This document shows, in pieces, positions 43,719 to 55,544 of a DNA stretch of 64,000 nucleotides. Numbering within the stretch: the stretch's first letter is position 1; the number at the start of each line of letters is the position of its first letter. This DNA is from Hypericum androsaemum (taxonomy: Eukaryota; Streptophyta; Magnoliopsida; Malpighiales; Hypericaceae), in contig OZ023182.1 in NCBI GenBank assembly GCA_963995505.1, positions 7,866,707-7,930,706 of the forward strand, read 5' to 3'. Below the pieces are notes generated by a model. The model saw only the letters and a program-made list of their open reading frames with translations, made no database searches and was not told where the DNA came from. A program made the position numbers and the translations under genes.

Positions 43719-45479
43719 CATGTGTCTCCTAAGATGTATTTGATCTTCCTCGGTGTGAAACATTTATTCTCTCTAGCCGTTAGCCTCACACTACAAAATG
43801 AGGCTGGGGTTTTGCCTACACATTGTTGTTTTAACTTGTCCACGTGTACAGTTGATGCATTGATAGATATCTATTGCACGTGCCTATATAAGATGTACTT
43901 TTTTGGGTGAGATGTGCATATAATTTATTAAACGCCGTCACGGTTCTCTTTTTTCCTTTTCGAGGCCCACCACCTTTTCCATTGTTCATGTGACTCTTAT
44001 AGCATAGTTCTAGTAATTTTATAGTGATCCGTAGAAGTTAAAATGGAAAAGTATTTACCATTTTGGTTGGGCCTGGTCCAACCACGGTACTAGGATGAAG
44101 AAGTGTAACTAGGTGCAGAATATGTTGGGGGAGATCTATTGAGTCTTTGGGCTGGATAAGGACGAGCAGTGACCCGGTCTGTGGGGCCGCAGACACTGGA
44201 TCAGACCAGCCTAAATGTGCAAGTCCAGATATTGTTGAGGTTCCGTCCATGAACTTGCATTTGACTTGATCAAATATAATTTCAATTCTATAGAAGTTGA
44301 ATCCATTTAGGTATTAATAATAGTCGTATACCTGTTTGTGACTTCCCCGATGAATCCCCCGGTGAATCCCCCAATGTGACTGACTAGTGCCTCCCTCGTA
44401 CGAGGGTCGTAGGCAAAGATCGCACTAAAAATTCTACCATTACAAAATTAAATGAGAAAAAATAACAATAAAAAAAAGAGTTATCTCGATAATAATGTTA
44501 TAAAGTGAATGATATTCCTAGATATAAGAGGCGGTGTCGATAAGCATGGAGAGGAGGAGAAGATGGTGGTCGGTGCACTAGTTGACATTTTTGGTGACTT
44601 CGCAGAAGGAGAATAGAAAAAGAAAATTATATTTTAAGATTTTTATTTTGCAAAGGATATTATGAACTCGGATGTTTCTTAGATATTTTTATAAAATAGA
44701 GTTATAAGTGTTTATTTCTAATAATACAAAGTACATAAAGCTGCGTTTAATACCTCTTCTAGATAGGCCTGGAAAAACAGAATAGAACAGTACTAGACAA
44801 AACTATTTGTTCTAGTTGTTATGTCCGCGTTTGGTAACTTTAATATATTTTGATACATGTAATAGTTAAGCCTAAAGATGTGTGAAAGACAATACTACCT
44901 TGAAATTATATTATCCATATTCAAATGCTAACTATATAAAATATTCAAACAAACATTTTTTATATCCGTATTCAAACAAAAAACTATATAATATTTAAAA
45001 AAAATTGGATACGAATAATATGAACTCTCTAATTTATTAAAAAATATGTTACTTGATTTTATTCAAATAAAATATCATCCAAAATTATTCATAACAAATA
45101 AAATAGCATCTGAATAGTTTATATTTCGACACATAAATTAACTATTTTACTATCTTTATATATCTTCGTTCCTAAAAATATAATTTTAGAAAATCTGAAT
45201 TTGTATTCAAATATTGAAATATTTGTATCAGAATAAAAAATTGGATATTAATTACAAAAATTACATACAAGATAAAATGAGTATTTTTAATTGGATTAAA
45301 TATGGTGAAAAAATATAAAAAAGAGTCTAAAATAATATGATAAAAAAATATCACAAAAAATTTTGGTCATTGGTTAAAGATGGGACAAGAATTTAGAAGT
45401 GTAAACAAACTTCCAACTTTATGAAGGCCAATTGTTGCACCAAGCCATAAAAACAAACAGTCTAAACATCTTTAACTCT
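43719..45479. other. Intergenic AT-rich stretch, no gene supported
   Basis: Very AT-rich from 44430 to 45400. The short frame at 44038-44250 (minus) has no domain. Nothing else is recognised. Confidence 0.5.
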
Positions 45480-47930
45480 TGGTTTTTTAATGACCAATTG
45501 GTACATTGGTCTGGTATCAATGGGAGCAACAGGGATTAAGAATTAGCGTATGACTGGTGTATTTATTAACTAGAAACTAAATAATAAGAGTTCGTCCAAA
45601 AACTAAAGACTTAAATTCATTTAAGAAGACATTAGATTGGACACTATCGATAGTAAAATATAATTAGCCTTAAATAAAATTTTTTTGAAGTTATTAGCTC
45701 CGAATAATTTAAATCCAAAATTTGTAAAGCATGTATACGATATATGCATGATGTTGCATACATGAACAATGTATTCTTTAAATGGAATTTGTTAATACAC
45801 GACTTTGATAATTGCAGAGTAAAAAAAGGGACTCTAATAAGATGTTATATCTTACTTCATAATCGTAAGGTATTGCATCCTAATTAATCAGAAAAGACAT
45901 GAGTTAGAGAATCTAACGAAACCTAATCAGGATAAACCAAAAGAAGTTCCTTCAGCCGTATCAATGAGCATGGCAGCATCTACTCGTGGTCGTCTCCGGC
46001 GGCGGGGGCACGGTGGATGACTTGGAGGGCAAGCAAGAGGTCTCCCGCGTCGGAGTGGGAGGCCCAGACCTGGACGCCGTCTCCCTCCCTGAGGACGCCC
46101 GGGTGCTCCGTCTCGTACTTCTTCAGGAACTTGGCCCACCCGGATGTCAATATGGGGACGGATCCCGACGGCATCTTCCACCTCTTGAGGACCATACTGG
46201 TTGGCTCCTTGCACATGGGCCCCAACAGCCTCACCTCCATCGTCCCCCCATTATTCAGCGCTTTCCACTCGGCCTCGGTCGGGATCCCTCCGCCCTCTTT
46301 GCCCGACACGAACTTCTTCTCGGGGAGATTGAACCGGCCATGGTGTTCGCTGAGATCGGTCTGGAAGAGGTGCTTGATTACCAACCGCTCCGGGTCGGTC
46401 GAACCACCAAGCTCCCGCAACAAAACCCTAACCTCCCCCGGTAGGGGTAGTCTCAGGCCCTTCTGCTTCAGCTGCTCCACCTCCTCGGCCGAGTACTTGA
46501 TCGCCTTCTTCCTCTCTTTACTCTTCTTCTTCTCCTCAACATGAGGCAACTCTCCTCGCCTTCTCGATTCGGGTTGGAATCGAGAAAAGAAACTAGTACT
46601 AGGCATACTAGCCCTAGGGAGGCTTGCCAAGTCCACCAGCTGGTTACTGGTCGTTTCAATAACAAAACGGGGACGTTTCCTGACCGGCAACGAAGGATCC
46701 TCGGAAATAACAATTGGGCCGAAACGGGGTCGTGGAGTTCTGGGTTTCCTGCATACGGTAAACATGAGAGGACCCTTCCTTGGTGACCCTTTCACGGCTT
46801 TGAAGCGCTTCAAGAACTCAACCACGAGCCTTCGCGAGAGGATCTTCTCGCAGAGTACATCGTCGCCCTTGGATAGCTCCTCGGCTTCTCTCCGGAGGCG
46901 ATCGAACTTTCCGCCGTCGTCAATCCTCTTCAACTCGGTTGGCGTACGGTAGCCAACCTCCATTGTCAAGTAATTAATCACTCTCTCTCTCTCTCTCTTC
47001 AGACCAAATCAAGAAATCAACTAAGCAAAAGTAGAGGCAATTGAGGTTTTATTTGTTCGATAGGCACCTGTGCGTATCTGTTTGTTTTATATAGTTGAAG
47101 ATGCGAGTAATCTGAATAGGACACTATTTCCTGTTCGTCTTATAATTAGAAACCTAGTACGGACTACGGAGTTCTCTTACAATTAATATAAATGTTGGAA
47201 TAGGAAACTGTGAGGGGAATCCTTTTCGGGAAACAAATCCTACCTGGAGGAGTTCTCTTAGATCACTTAATAACCGTTTTGTGTCAAAATTGATTATTAG
47301 CTTTCAACTCAAGTCAAATCTCCTACCACCTGCCGGATTGGGAATAAAATTAGACGACGGATCGTTGGGACCATAGAATTTTTTTCCATTAGGTGGTGTT
47401 TGGGCTTCAGGCCTGCTGGTTCACTTTCAAGTGTTTGGGCTTTGTAAGTTTCGGGTTATATAGTATCCATTTATTAAATTTATTTAAAAAAAATTTGCAG
47501 CCATGTGGCGGTAATATTTAATTTTTAAAAAATTACCCACTATAAAAAATGTTGCAAACTATTACTCATTTCCATAAATTTAGCAATTTACCCAAAAAAA
47601 GAAATTTTTTTTCATAATTTAACGCTTATTGTCATAAATACAGGTTTGTTCATGACAAAAATTTCTAGCACAACCTAAAAAGTTGGGACGCAAATGGAAG
47701 GTGAGTAGGACAACAATGAAGTAAATTTTTTTCTGTGTTTTAAAGCCCGTCTTAATTTCGATGGACATATAATTTTTTTGGCAAATGTCTATTTTAGTAC
47801 TATGTGATTTGACGGTTTGACACATATAAGTTTGCGGTTTAAAACTAAAGGTCCTTGTGGTCTTTCGGATACATCAATTAAAAGTTTGGATAGCTACCCG
47901 AGCCTAGTTGACGTCCTAGGAGCTTTCCAC
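45480..47930. repeat. Segmental duplication, unit 1 (B3 gene and flanks)
   Basis: Aligns colinearly to 50090-50260, 53014-55051 and 60457-60757, which are the pieces of unit 2 around two inserted copia elements. The B3 coding part is most similar. The flanks (for example 45482-45560 against 50090-50175) differ by roughly 15 percent. Confidence 0.88.
45980..46963 (-). CDS. B3 domain protein, DUF313 type, copy 1
   Basis: An intact single-exon frame of 327 residues from the ATG at 46961-46963 (MEVGYRTPTELKR); the frame is open a few codons further upstream without an ATG. The N-terminal half has KFDRLRREAEELSKGDDVL and RLVVEFLKRF. A basic linker follows (RPRFVIETTS, then the Lys-rich EEKKKSKERKKAIKYSAEE at about 165-185). 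The plant-specific DUF313 B3 fold spans about 215-315: IKHLFQTDLSEHHGRFNLP, EWKALNNGGTMEVRLL, MVLKRWKM, ILTSGWAKFLKKY, LREGDGVQVWASH. B3 proteins are sequence-specific DNA binders in the nucleus; targets of this subfamily are largely unknown. A (CT)n tract (46981-47000 on the + strand) lies just upstream, in the presumed leader. Its near-identical paralogue is at 53383. Confidence 0.88.
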   Translation of the reverse strand: MEVGYRTPTELKRIDDGGKFDRLRREAEELSKGDDVLCEKILSRRLVVEFLKRFKAVKGSPRKGPLMFTVCRKPRTPRPRFGPIVISEDPSLPVRKRPRFVIETTSNQLVDLASLPRASMPSTSFFSRFQPESRRRGELPHVEEKKKSKERKKAIKYSAEEVEQLKQKGLRLPLPGEVRVLLRELGGSTDPERLVIKHLFQTDLSEHHGRFNLPEKKFVSGKEGGGIPTEAEWKALNNGGTMEVRLLGPMCKEPTSMVLKRWKMPSGSVPILTSGWAKFLKKYETEHPGVLREGDGVQVWASHSDAGDLLLALQVIHRAPAAGDDHE

Positions 47931-47960
47931 ATCTGGACGTCGCCGTGTTTTGGCCTATGT
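46964..47960 (-). promoter_or_regulatory. Upstream region of B3 copy 1
   Basis: It contains the (GA)n leader tract (46979-47000) and about 900 bp that are conserved in order with the region upstream of copy 2. I cannot define the promoter precisely. Confidence 0.4.
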
Positions 47961-49931
47961 GGCCCGCCATGATCATTGGAGATGAACAATCGACTTTCTT
48001 TCCCGGACGCCAGATCACTTATTATATTCTTTCCCGGACGTCAGATCACTTATTATATTCTTTCTTGCAGTGAAGTAATAGAATATTTGAAGAAGAGGAG
48101 AATAGAGGGTGTCCTTGTCAAGATTGACTTTTGCAAGGCGTTCGACAACGTGTCATGGGGTTATCTATCAGATGTTTAAAAAAATATGGGCTTTGGTGAT
48201 AAATATGTTATTTTCAAAGGCGTCTCTTTGTAGCCTCACTAATCTCAAACACATTCTTATGACATTCTCACTGGTATCGAAGCTTTCGATTAATTTTGAT
48301 AAGAGCTCAGTTATTGGCATTAATATTGGAGAGGACCTCCTGGTTTTTATAGAATTGGATTAGGGATCCAAAAGATAAGAGTTTTCCCTTCAAATACTTG
48401 GGGGTTCCAATCGGAGCCTGGATGAAGCGGCGATGCCACAGGGAATCGATTATTGAGCTGGTGGACATGAGCTTGCTAGTTGGAGAAGCAGCATGATGCC
48501 TCTAGGTGGAAGAATTACCACAATTAAATCGGTCTTAGCAAGTCTCACACTGTGCTACTTCTCTATATACAAGGCTCTTGTGTGCGTTATTAATGCCCTT
48601 GAAAGTAGGTACAAGGACTTTCTTTGGTCTAGTGACCCGACGAAGAAAAGTTGGTCATCATTGGTCCCCTAGTTTTACATATGTACACCTGTGGATAATG
48701 GACGAATGGGTTTTACCAAGGCTTGATTTTAAGAATAAATGTCTGCTATTGAAGAGGTGTTGGAGGTTTCTATTGAATCGTGATACCTTTTGGGCTCGTT
48801 TGGTGGCTATCATATATCGAGAGTCTACGACAAACACCTTCTCTATGTCCAAGCTGCCATGTGATCTTCGTCTCAAGAGCCTCCCGGTAACCATTTGGCA
48901 AGTGGTTGTCATGCGTTGGCTGAGTCATTTCGAAATGGGGTGGCGATAAATGTGTGTAGCAGAAATATGTGTATGTTCTAGGAAGACCCATGGATATCCT
49001 CGACTCCTCTTAGAGAGTTGTTTCCCAGGCTGTATGAGCTGTCCAACCAAAAGAATATGGTAATCCAAGAGTGTGGCATTTGGCAATCTAGCAAGTGGAA
49101 TCGATTTATTATCATGGCGTAGAGGTCTTCGAGCTTGGGAGGAGGAGGTGCGCTCAATCCTCTACAGGCCGATTGGCTCATTTCCTGGTCTTTTTAATGG
49201 CTCGGATTCCTGGAAGTGGGCTCCCGACCCTACCCAAGGATTTATAGTGGCGGGGTTCTACTCAATCCAGTTCGATGGCTTCTCAGTGACCAATCCAGGA
49301 ATTTGTGCAGCATAAATTTGCAAAGCTGATCCCAACAAAAGCTTGCTACTTTCTCCATATCGCATTATAAGGGCGTGTAAAGACAAGAGACAATTTTGCA
49401 CGCATTGCGCTGATCGACTCTAGTGCTGCGGCTTGTCCTCTCTGCAGCTTCGAAGTCGAGTCTTCCAACCACTTTATTTTTGTAGTGCAGCTTCACAAGC
49501 AAGGTGAGAAACCACTTCGAAGTCGACTTGTCCTCTCTGCAGCTTCTGCATAATGTAGCACACACCTTTTCGGAATGGGCGACATGGGCTATGTGTTAAA
49601 CAATTTCTTTATCTGGATGTGCTGCTTCCATTTATGCGACAGGAAGACCGCCATATGCCTTGATGTAATAGGGACACTTAGACTCTTGGATGTATTTTGC
49701 TTTTCTTACATTTACACCAAGCTTGTAATGTACTAATTTTTTTGTTCTTGAATTATGCGGGGGCAGTGTTATTGGGATGTCCTTTTTTTATCATGATTTT
49801 TTTCAGAAGAATTTTATGGTAAGATTTTAATGAGATAAACGCTACTTTTGTATAATTCTTCGTACGATGCGGGGGTGTACTTTGTTTTTTCACATACCGA
49901 AGGAGTTAATAAAATTATACCTTTAAAAAAA
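47960..49931 (+). pseudogene. L1-type LINE relic (reverse transcriptase to 3' tail)
   Basis: 5'-truncated and internally deleted. Readable pieces in order: YLKKRRIEGVLVKIDFCKAF and DNVSWGYLSDV (reverse transcriptase, 48085-48175), a deletion that removes the catalytic YADD region, then SLCSLTNLKHILMTFSLVS (48218-48280), YLGVPIGAW (about 48395-48420), a zf-RVT-like stretch (ALESRYKDFLW near 48600; ACPLCSFEVESSNH near 49430-49480), then the 3' UTR with repeated GCGGGGG words and TTAATAAAATTATACCTTT plus A-run (49905-49931). A 32-bp tandem duplication occurs at 47997-48062. Several frameshifts show it is dead. Confidence 0.75.
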
Positions 49932-50260
49932 TTGGGGATTTAATTTTTCTAATGATTAGGAAACCAACTAGGATTACATTAGTGTGTTTGCCTCAATTGG
50001 AATATATCTTGGTCTCCTTTTCCAAATCAAATCTAGTCTCTTCCCATAGCTAGCTCGGGAACACAATTAATATGACCGTTAGGGTTATATTTGTTTTTTG
50101 GATGGCCGATTGGTACATTTGCTTGGTATCAATGGGAGCCATAAGGATTAATAATTAGCATATGACTGGGTGTATTAATTTACGATAAGCTAACCTGCTT
50201 ATCCAAATAGTAAAACCTTAAACTTATTGAAGGAGGTATTAGTTTCGACTCTTAGAAACC

Positions 50261-50735
50261 TGTTGGAATTGAATGATAATTCAATACATAATCCAAAGTG
50301 GTAAGGCCCAAGATGGAAGGTCCAAAGTGGGAGGCCCAATAAGGCCCAAGGTGGGCCCATGGTGGGAGGCCCATTATGTCCAAAGTGGCATTACCACATC
50401 TGAAACCGCAAGCTTGACTCCAGTCCCCAACGCCTATAAATAGGTCCCCTTGCCCTCATTTACATTCTACAATTGCATATCGATTCTTCTAGCTTTTGTA
50501 GTATCTTCTCTCTCCCTCTCGAGAAAGGTTATGAGTATCCAAAGGTTCGCCGAGACTTCAAGGGTCGTTGTATTTCGAACTTGAAGTGTAAAGTTATTGT
50601 ATCTTGGGGACGATTACCATAGGCCGTAAGCATTGAATACGGGGCAATCTCGTCTTACGGAGAAAGAGTCAAACTCTTGTCTCGACTTAGATCCTAATCA
50701 AATACTCCATAATCCCCCGACGACAATAATCGTAA
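50261..50735 (+). repeat. RE3 5' LTR
   Basis: Aligns to 52640-53008. Its first part has repeated AAGGCCCAA and GTGGGAGGCCCA words. The exact 3' border is blurred because no perfect primer-binding site remains; a TTGGCATCATCAAG-like sequence lies at 50759-50772. Confidence 0.75.
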
Positions 50736-50879
50736 GATGAGATTAAGTGTATTTAAAGTTGGCATCATCAAGTACTGCTGTAGCACCAGTCCTAAGAACT
50801 GTCCACGCCTAAAGGCCGACAAAGTTCAATAGTACCGAGTTCAAGAGGTGGCAGCAGAAATATTGTTTTACCTAATAAC

Positions 50880-52637
50880 ACTCAACCAAGTGCGATTCTT
50901 GAAAGAAGAAGCCCCTAAGGTGGAGAAGAATAAGGAAGATAAATAAAAAGTCAATGCTCTTGAGGCTTGGACTCATAGCGACTTCCTATGTCGTAGCTAC
51001 ATCCTGAATGGATTAGACGACACCCTATACAATGTCTATGCAGTAGCCGAGACTGCAAAAGAATTATGAGATTCTCTAGAAAAGAAGTACAAAATAGAGG
51101 ATGCCAGGATGAAGAAATTCATCGTTGGGAGGTTCCTCGACGTTAAGATGGTGGATTCCAAGAAGGTCATAGATCAAATGCAAGAGTTACAACTAATTCT
51201 ACATGAGATACATGCCGAAGGAATGCACCTAAGTGAATCTTTCTAAGTGGCAGCAATGATTGAAAATCTATCACCCTTGTGGAAGGATTTTAAAAACTAC
51301 CTCAAGCATAAGAGGAAGGATATGGGTCTTGAGGACCTGATTGTGAGACTAAGGATTGAGAAAGACAACTGAAAGTCCAAAGTCAAGAGCAACAGTACAA
51401 ACTATGAAGCCAATGTATATCTCGCTGAAAGAGGTAATGGCAAGAAGAGGAAAAAGCCCGACAACAAGCAGGAGAAGCAAGTACCAATGAAAAAAATGTC
51501 CAAAAGGATCAAGGGCAACTGCTTCAACTGCGATAAGTCCGGTCACATGGCAAAATATTGTATTGTCGTCTACCAAAGAAGGACAATCGTGATCGTGAGA
51601 AGGCCAATTTGGCTGAAGACCTGTCTGAGCTAGATCTATCCGCCGTGGTGTTTGAAGTCAATTTGGTAGATAACCCAAGAGAGTGGTTTGTCAACATAGG
51701 GACAACCCGCCACATCTGCTCAGACAAGGAGATGTTCTCGACTTATATCCCGATCACTAGACGAAAGCTGTTTATGGGTAACTCAGTAACTTCCAAGGTA
51801 GTCAGACTGGATAAGGTAGTCCTGAAACTGACCTCGGGCAAAGAACTGACCCTCAAGAATGTACTGCATGTCCCAGACATCCGCAAGAATCTAGTATCCG
51901 GCTCCCTGCTAAGCAAAGCCGGAATGAAGCTAGTTTTTGAGGCAGATAAATTTGTATTGACCAAAGCTGGTCTATTTGTAAGAAAGGGTTACCTAAATAG
52001 GGGACTCTTCAAGATGAATGTAATAACTATACATCGTGTCTTTGAGGGCCAAAATAAAGTTGTTAATTCTTCTTACTTGGCTGAGTGTTCTAACCTATGG
52101 CATGGTAGATTGTGACACGTAAATTTAAACTCACTAAAAATGTTGGTAAGTTTAAATTTATTGCCTAAAATAGAGTTTAACCCAAACGATAAATGCGAAG
52201 TATGTGTTGAGGCAAAAATGGCCAAAGCACCTTTCCATTCAGTGGAAAGAAGTACTACACCTTTAGAGTTAATTCATACCGATATTTGTGATATGAAATA
52301 CGTGCAAACTAGAGGTAAAAATAAATATTGCATCACATTTATCGATGACTGCACAAGATTTTGCTACGTATATCTTTTGAAAGGAAAAGATGAAACTCTA
52401 GAAGCCTTCAAAAGATATAAGAATGAGGTTGAGAATCAACTTAGCAATAAAATCAAAATGATTCGAAGCGATAGAGGGGGAGAATATGTAGCTCCGTTTG
52501 AGAAATTCTGCCAAGAAAATAACATTATCCATCAGACAACTGCTCTATACTCACCTCAATCAAACGACGTAGCTGAACACAAGAATCCAACTCTCAAGGA
52601 GATGATGAATGCAGATGATGAATGCTATGTTAATTAG
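50880..52637 (+). pseudogene. RE3 gag-protease-integrase relic
   Basis: The gag has several in-frame stops but keeps ILNGLDDTLYNVYA, LIVRLRIEKDN and a CCHC knuckle, [14 protein letters not shown] (51519-51560). The next frame (51558-52115) holds the protease, whose active-site Asp is Asn ([12 protein letters not shown], codon 51693-51695), and the pre-integrase region, broken by a TGA at 52113 in what should be RLGH. Integrase (52140-52637) retains Asp in HTDICD, Asp in RSDRGGEY and the Glu in DVAEHKN, then ends at a stop just before the LTR. Confidence 0.85.
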
Positions 52638-52639
52638 CT

Positions 52640-53008
52640 CGGGCTTGCCCCAATAAGGCCCAAAGTGGGAGATCCATTATATCCAAAGTGGTATTACCAC
52701 ATCTGAAAATACAAACTTGAAAATGCCCTCATTTACATTCACTCCACTACAGTTGCATATCGCTTCTTCTAGCTTTTGTAGTATCTTCTCTCTCCCTCTC
52801 GTGAAAGGTTCTGAGTATCCAAAGGTTCGCAGAGACTTCAAGGGTCGTTGTATTTCGAACTTGAAGTATAAAGTCATTGTATCTTGGGGACGATTGCCGT
52901 AGGCCGTAAGCATTGAATACAGGGCAATCTCGTCTTACGGAAAAAGAGTCAAACTCTTGCCTCGACTTAGATCCTAATTAAATATACCATAATCCTCCGA
53001 CAATAACA
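52640..53008 (+). repeat. RE3 3' LTR, 5'-truncated
   Basis: Begins within the GGCCCAA-rich part of the LTR directly after the integrase relic and ends ATAACA before the AAACC duplication. It is missing about 60-70 bp at its start relative to 50261 and has an internal deletion around 52735. Confidence 0.8.
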
Positions 53009-53382
53009 AAACCATCGATAGTAAAATATATTTTGCCTTAAACAATTCTTTTTTGAAGTTATTAGCCCCGAATAATTTAAATCTAAAATTTGTAAGGAAT
53101 GTATACGACATATGCACAAAGTTGCATGCATGGACAATCTATTCTTTAAGTGGAATTTTTTAATGCTGAAATTTAATAATTGGCGAGTAAAAGAACGGAC
53201 TCTAATAAGGTGTTATACAATCATTTTTAAACCTGACTATGCATCCCTACTTCATAATCGTAAGGTATTGCATCCTAATTAATCAGAAAAGATATGAATT
53301 AGAGAATCTAACGAAAACCTACTTAGGATAAACCAAAAGAACTTCCATCAACCGTAGACTACGTCAATGAGCATGGCAGCAT

Positions 53383-54366
53383 CTACTCGTGGTCGTCGCC
53401 GGCGGCGGGGGCACGGTGGATGACTTGGAGGGCAAGCAAGAGGTCTCCGGCGTCGGAGTGGGAGGCCCAGACCTGGACGCCGTCTCCCTCCCTGAGGACG
53501 CCCGGGTGCTCCGTCTCGTACTTCTTCAGGAACTTGGCCCACCCGGATGTCAATATGGGGACGGATCCCGACGGCATCTTCCACCTCTTGAGGACCATAC
53601 TGGTTGGCTCCTTGCACATGGGCCCCACCAGCCTCACCTCCATCGTCCCCCCATTATTCAGCCCTCTCCACTCAGCCTCGGTCAGGATGCCTCCGCCCTC
53701 TTTGGCCGACACGAACTTCTTCTCCGGGAGGTTGAACCGGCCATGGTGTTCGCTGAGATCGGTCTGGAAGAGGTGCTTGATTACCAAACGCTCCGGGTCG
53801 GTCGAACCTCCAAGCTCCCGCAACAAAACCCTAACCTCCCCCGGTAGGGTACGGCTCAGGCCCTTCTGCTTCAGCTGCTCCACCTCCTCGGCCGAGTACT
53901 TGATCGCCTTCTTCCTCTCTTTACTCTTCTTCTTCTCCTCAATGTGAGGCAACTCTCCTCGCCTTCTCGATTCGGGTTGGAATCGAGAAAAGAGACTCGT
54001 ACTAGGCATACTAGCACTAGGGAGGTTTGCAACCTCCACCAGCTGGTTACTGGTCGTTTCAATAACAAAACGGGGACGTTTCTTTTGCGGCAACGAAGGA
54101 TCCTCGGAAATAACAATTGGGCCAAAACGGGGTCGTGGAGTTCTGGGTTTCCTGCATACGGTAAACATGAGAGGACCCTTCCTTGGTGACTCTTTCACGG
54201 CGTTGAAGCGCTTCAAGAACTCAACCACGAGCCTTCGCGAGAGGATCTTCTCGCAGAGTACATCGTCGCCCTTGGATAGATCCTCGGCTTCTCTCCGGAG
54301 GCGATCGAACTTTCCGCCATCGTCAATCCTCTTCAACTCGGTCGGCGTACGGCAGCCAACCTCCAT
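53383..54366 (-). CDS. B3 domain protein, DUF313 type, copy 2
   Basis: An intact 327-residue frame from the ATG at 54364-54366, colinear without gaps with copy 1 at 45980-46963 and about 95 percent identical in protein by my count. Differences cluster in the linker (PQKKRP for PVRKRP, VEVANLPSA for VDLASLPRA) and just before and inside the B3 fold (LSRTLPGE for LRLPLPGE, AKEGGGILTEAEWRGLNN for GKEGGGIPTEAEWKALNN). The DNA-binding core, from HLFQTDLSEHHGRF to LREGDGVQVWASH, is otherwise preserved. It has the same (CT)n leader tract (54382-54401). The gene lies between two copia insertions (RE3 upstream in coordinate, RE4 beyond its promoter side at 55052), so its regulation may differ from copy 1. 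Function is inferred only from the family. Confidence 0.88.
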   Translation of the reverse strand: MEVGCRTPTELKRIDDGGKFDRLRREAEDLSKGDDVLCEKILSRRLVVEFLKRFNAVKESPRKGPLMFTVCRKPRTPRPRFGPIVISEDPSLPQKKRPRFVIETTSNQLVEVANLPSASMPSTSLFSRFQPESRRRGELPHIEEKKKSKERKKAIKYSAEEVEQLKQKGLSRTLPGEVRVLLRELGGSTDPERLVIKHLFQTDLSEHHGRFNLPEKKFVSAKEGGGILTEAEWRGLNNGGTMEVRLVGPMCKEPTSMVLKRWKMPSGSVPILTSGWAKFLKKYETEHPGVLREGDGVQVWASHSDAGDLLLALQVIHRAPAAGDDHE

Positions 54367-55046
54367 TGTCAAGTAATTAATCACTCTCTCTCTCTCTCTT
54401 CAGACCAAATCAAGAAATCAACTAGGCAAAAGTAGAGGCAATTGAGGTTTTATTTGTTCGATAGGCACCTGTGCGTATCTGTGTGTATTATATAGTTGAA
54501 GATGCGAGTAATCTGAATAGGATACTATTTCTATTTCCCGTTCGTCTTATAATTAGAAATTTAGTACGGAGTTCTCTTACAATTAATTTAATTGTTTGAA
54601 TAGGAAACTATGAGTGGAATCCTTTTGGGAAACATATCCTACCTGGAAGAGTTCTATTAGGTCACTTAATGACCGTTTTGTGTCAAGATGTTAGCTTTCA
54701 ACTCAAGTCAAATCTCCTTTTACCCGCTGGAATAAAATTGGACGACAGATCGTTGGGACCATAGATTTTTTTTTCATTAGGGGGTGTTTGGGCTTCAGGG
54801 CTGCTGGTTCACTTTCAAGTGTGTGGGCTTTGTACGTTTCGGGTTATATCGCCTCAATTTAATTAAATTTATTTTAAAAAAATTTGTAGCCATGTGGCGG
54901 TAATATTTCATTTTAAAAAAATTACCCACTATAAAAAATGTTGCAAATTATTACTAATTTCTATAAATTTAGCAATTTACCCAAAAAAAAAGAAAAAAAC
55001 CCATAATTTAACGCTTATTGTCATAAATACAAGTTTGTTCATGACA
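54367..55046 (-). promoter_or_regulatory. Upstream region of B3 copy 2, cut by RE4
   Basis: Conserved with the region upstream of copy 1 up to 55051, where RE4 is inserted about 690 bp upstream of the start codon. The rest of the ancestral upstream region continues at 60457. Confidence 0.5.
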
Positions 55047-55051
55047 AAAAT

Positions 55052-55349
55052 TGTTGAATCATCCAGTGGCAGCAATTAAATTGTTAATTGAAGGAGAAGA
55101 AGACTTAAAGTGAAGAGAAGTCCAAAGAAGAATAATGGGCTTAGCCTGCGGCCCAACCTTAATAGCCACGTGGGCTTAAGTCAAATAGAGAAAGAGATAA
55201 ATAAGATTCTTTGTACCAGCTGTAATCATAAGAAAATTCTAGAGAACAATAACCGTTTTCTTCTTCCTCTAGCTTCCATGGCTTAGCTTAATTCACATTA
55301 ATAAAACCGTTCTCTTACCTCCATTTTTCACGATCTTCAAGCTTTGTTA
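55052..55349 (+). repeat. RE4 5' LTR (298 bp)
   Basis: Near-identical to 60154-60456. Contains ATTAATAAAACCGTTCTC where the 3' copy has a different patch. Confidence 0.95.
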
Positions 55350-55544
55350 TGGTATCAGAGCCTAGGCTTAAGCAAGCCTAGCTAATCCTGGAATCTTCAC
55401 CGTAGAGGAGCTTCAGAGAAGCTTTAATGGCGGGAACTCCATCGCGACAGGGAGATCGTCCCGATCGTTCCAGAACCTCCAATCTCTGGTAATACTCGAG
55501 AAACCTCTCTCTTTTACTTACATCCTAGTGAGAACCCGGCCTCA

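Larger units (their letters stand above)
50261..53008 (+). mobile_element. RE3: truncated Ty1/copia element
   Basis: A 2.75 kb element in + orientation with 5-bp duplication AAACC (50256-50260 and 53009-53013), starting TGTTGGAATTG and ending CAATAACA. The left LTR is long (to about 50735). The right LTR has lost its first part and begins abruptly near 52640. The internal region keeps gag, protease and part of integrase; reverse transcriptase and RNase H are deleted together with the start of the 3' LTR. A TATA box (CTATAAATAGG) is at 50432-50442 in the left LTR. Confidence 0.9.

Noticed and set aside
44038..44250. 70-codon minus-strand ORF
   Set aside because: Isolated, no domain, in an AT-rich intergenic stretch.
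45986..46544. Long + strand ORFs over the B3 gene (also 53389-53947)
   Set aside because: Antisense shadows caused by the GC-rich codon use of the B3 genes.
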